Assembly (NCBI GenBank): GCA_900545825.1 | Contig: URAS01000024.1 | Span: 1 to 12,605, forward strand | Direction: 5' to 3' | DNA: 12,605 nucleotides | Origin: an uncultured Actinomyces sp. | Lineage (GTDB): Bacteria; Actinomycetota; Actinomycetes; Actinomycetales; Actinomycetaceae | Part shown: piece after piece, positions 12,433 through 12,605 of the stretch | Layout of the letters: each line of letters opens with the position of its first letter | Numbering within the stretch: the first letter of the stretch is position 1 | Notes under the pieces: model-generated | Databases searched by the model: none | What the model was told of the DNA's origin: nothing | Seen by the model: the letters and a program-made list of their open reading frames with translations, nothing else | Program-made: the position numbers and the translations under genes

Positions 12433-12482
12433 TCCCGCCGACCCCCGCAACCCCGTCGACCTCCGCCCGCGGATCCACCGGC

Positions 12483-12520
12483 ATGAACGTGATGCTTCTG
12501 TCCAGAAAAGTCACGTTCAT
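12483..12520 (+). repeat. Palindromic repeat R3 (38 nt)
   Basis: ATGAACGTGAT and GTCACGTTCAT arms surround a centre with TTCTGTCC. Compared with R2 on the opposite strand, the length is identical (38 nt). Apart from end-base changes, the first 22 nt differ at one interior position, then 7 nt differ, then TCACGTTCA matches again. This shows a dispersed, oriented repeat family rather than chance. Confidence 0.85.
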
Positions 12521-12541
12521 AGGGCCAGACGCTGGGTGTCA

Positions 12542-12605
12542 AGTGGCTGTGAGCCATTGTTGTTTGGTTATTGGGTGGTGAGGGTGGTTAGGGGGTGTGG
12601 TGTGG
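12542..12605 (+). other. Weak hairpin followed by a G/T-rich window edge
   Basis: AGTGGCT (12542-12548) pairs with AGCCATT (12552-12558) around GTG, followed by TTGTTT-like sequence, possibly a weak terminator. From 12559 to the end the plus strand has almost no C (none after 12555 by my reading) and contains several GG and GGG runs, a composition unlike the rest of the window. No gene can be assigned before the window ends. Confidence 0.45.

Overview
The window comes from a high-G+C actinobacterium. Codon third positions are nearly all G or C, GTG starts occur, and the order tRNA-Thr, tRNA-Met ... tRNA-Trp, secE, nusG, rplK, rplA is the classic actinobacterial ribosomal/transcription locus (as in Mycobacterium, thrT-metT-rpmG-...-trpT-secE-nusG-rplK-rplA). 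The murB plus class I aminotransferase pair upstream of tRNA-Trp/secE suggests an Actinomycetaceae- or Bifidobacteriaceae-like lineage. That placement is an inference; no species can be named from sequence alone. All genes found lie on the + strand.

Layout. (1) 1-222: tRNA-Thr(GGT) and tRNA-Met(CAT), closed by a 12-bp perfect hairpin terminator. (2) 223-424: a gene-free stretch holding two palindromic repeats (R1, R2). A third copy, R3, lies at 12483-12520, so the repeats bracket the block. (3) 425-4141: purT (formate-dependent purine synthesis), murB (peptidoglycan precursor; promoter geometry suggests a leaderless mRNA) and a class I aspartate-type aminotransferase. (4) 4209-8528: a tightly packed cassette made of a small single-pass membrane protein, a HAMP-type sensor histidine kinase, an OmpR/PhoB response regulator and a 598-residue protein with two alpha/beta-hydrolase domains in tandem, followed by an intrinsic terminator. 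(5) 8571-9969: a good SigA-type promoter, tRNA-Trp(CCA), secE and nusG. (6) 10025-11388: a likely promoter and structured leader, rplK and rplA, and a 17-bp terminator hairpin. (7) 11389-12605: a gene-poor region with one secreted or membrane-anchored Pro/Thr-rich protein of unknown function, repeat R3, and a G/T-rich edge.

How it fits together. The flanks are housekeeping genes (translation, Sec secretion, transcription elongation, cell-wall and purine synthesis). The part that is not housekeeping is the 4.3-kb signalling cassette between the aminotransferase and tRNA-Trp. Its first two junctions are identical 8-nt start/stop overlaps and its third gap is 13 nt, so a surface-exposed small protein, kinase, regulator and double hydrolase are probably co-expressed. 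A plausible reading is envelope sensing coupled to a lipid- or ester-processing enzyme; no function beyond the families is proven. Other oddities are an A/T-ending codon patch with a TTA codon at the 3' end of the kinase gene, a NusG with a ~100-residue acidic N-terminus and a KOW motif lacking its usual glycine, the absence of rpmG from its customary place, and the absence of rplJ directly after rplA.
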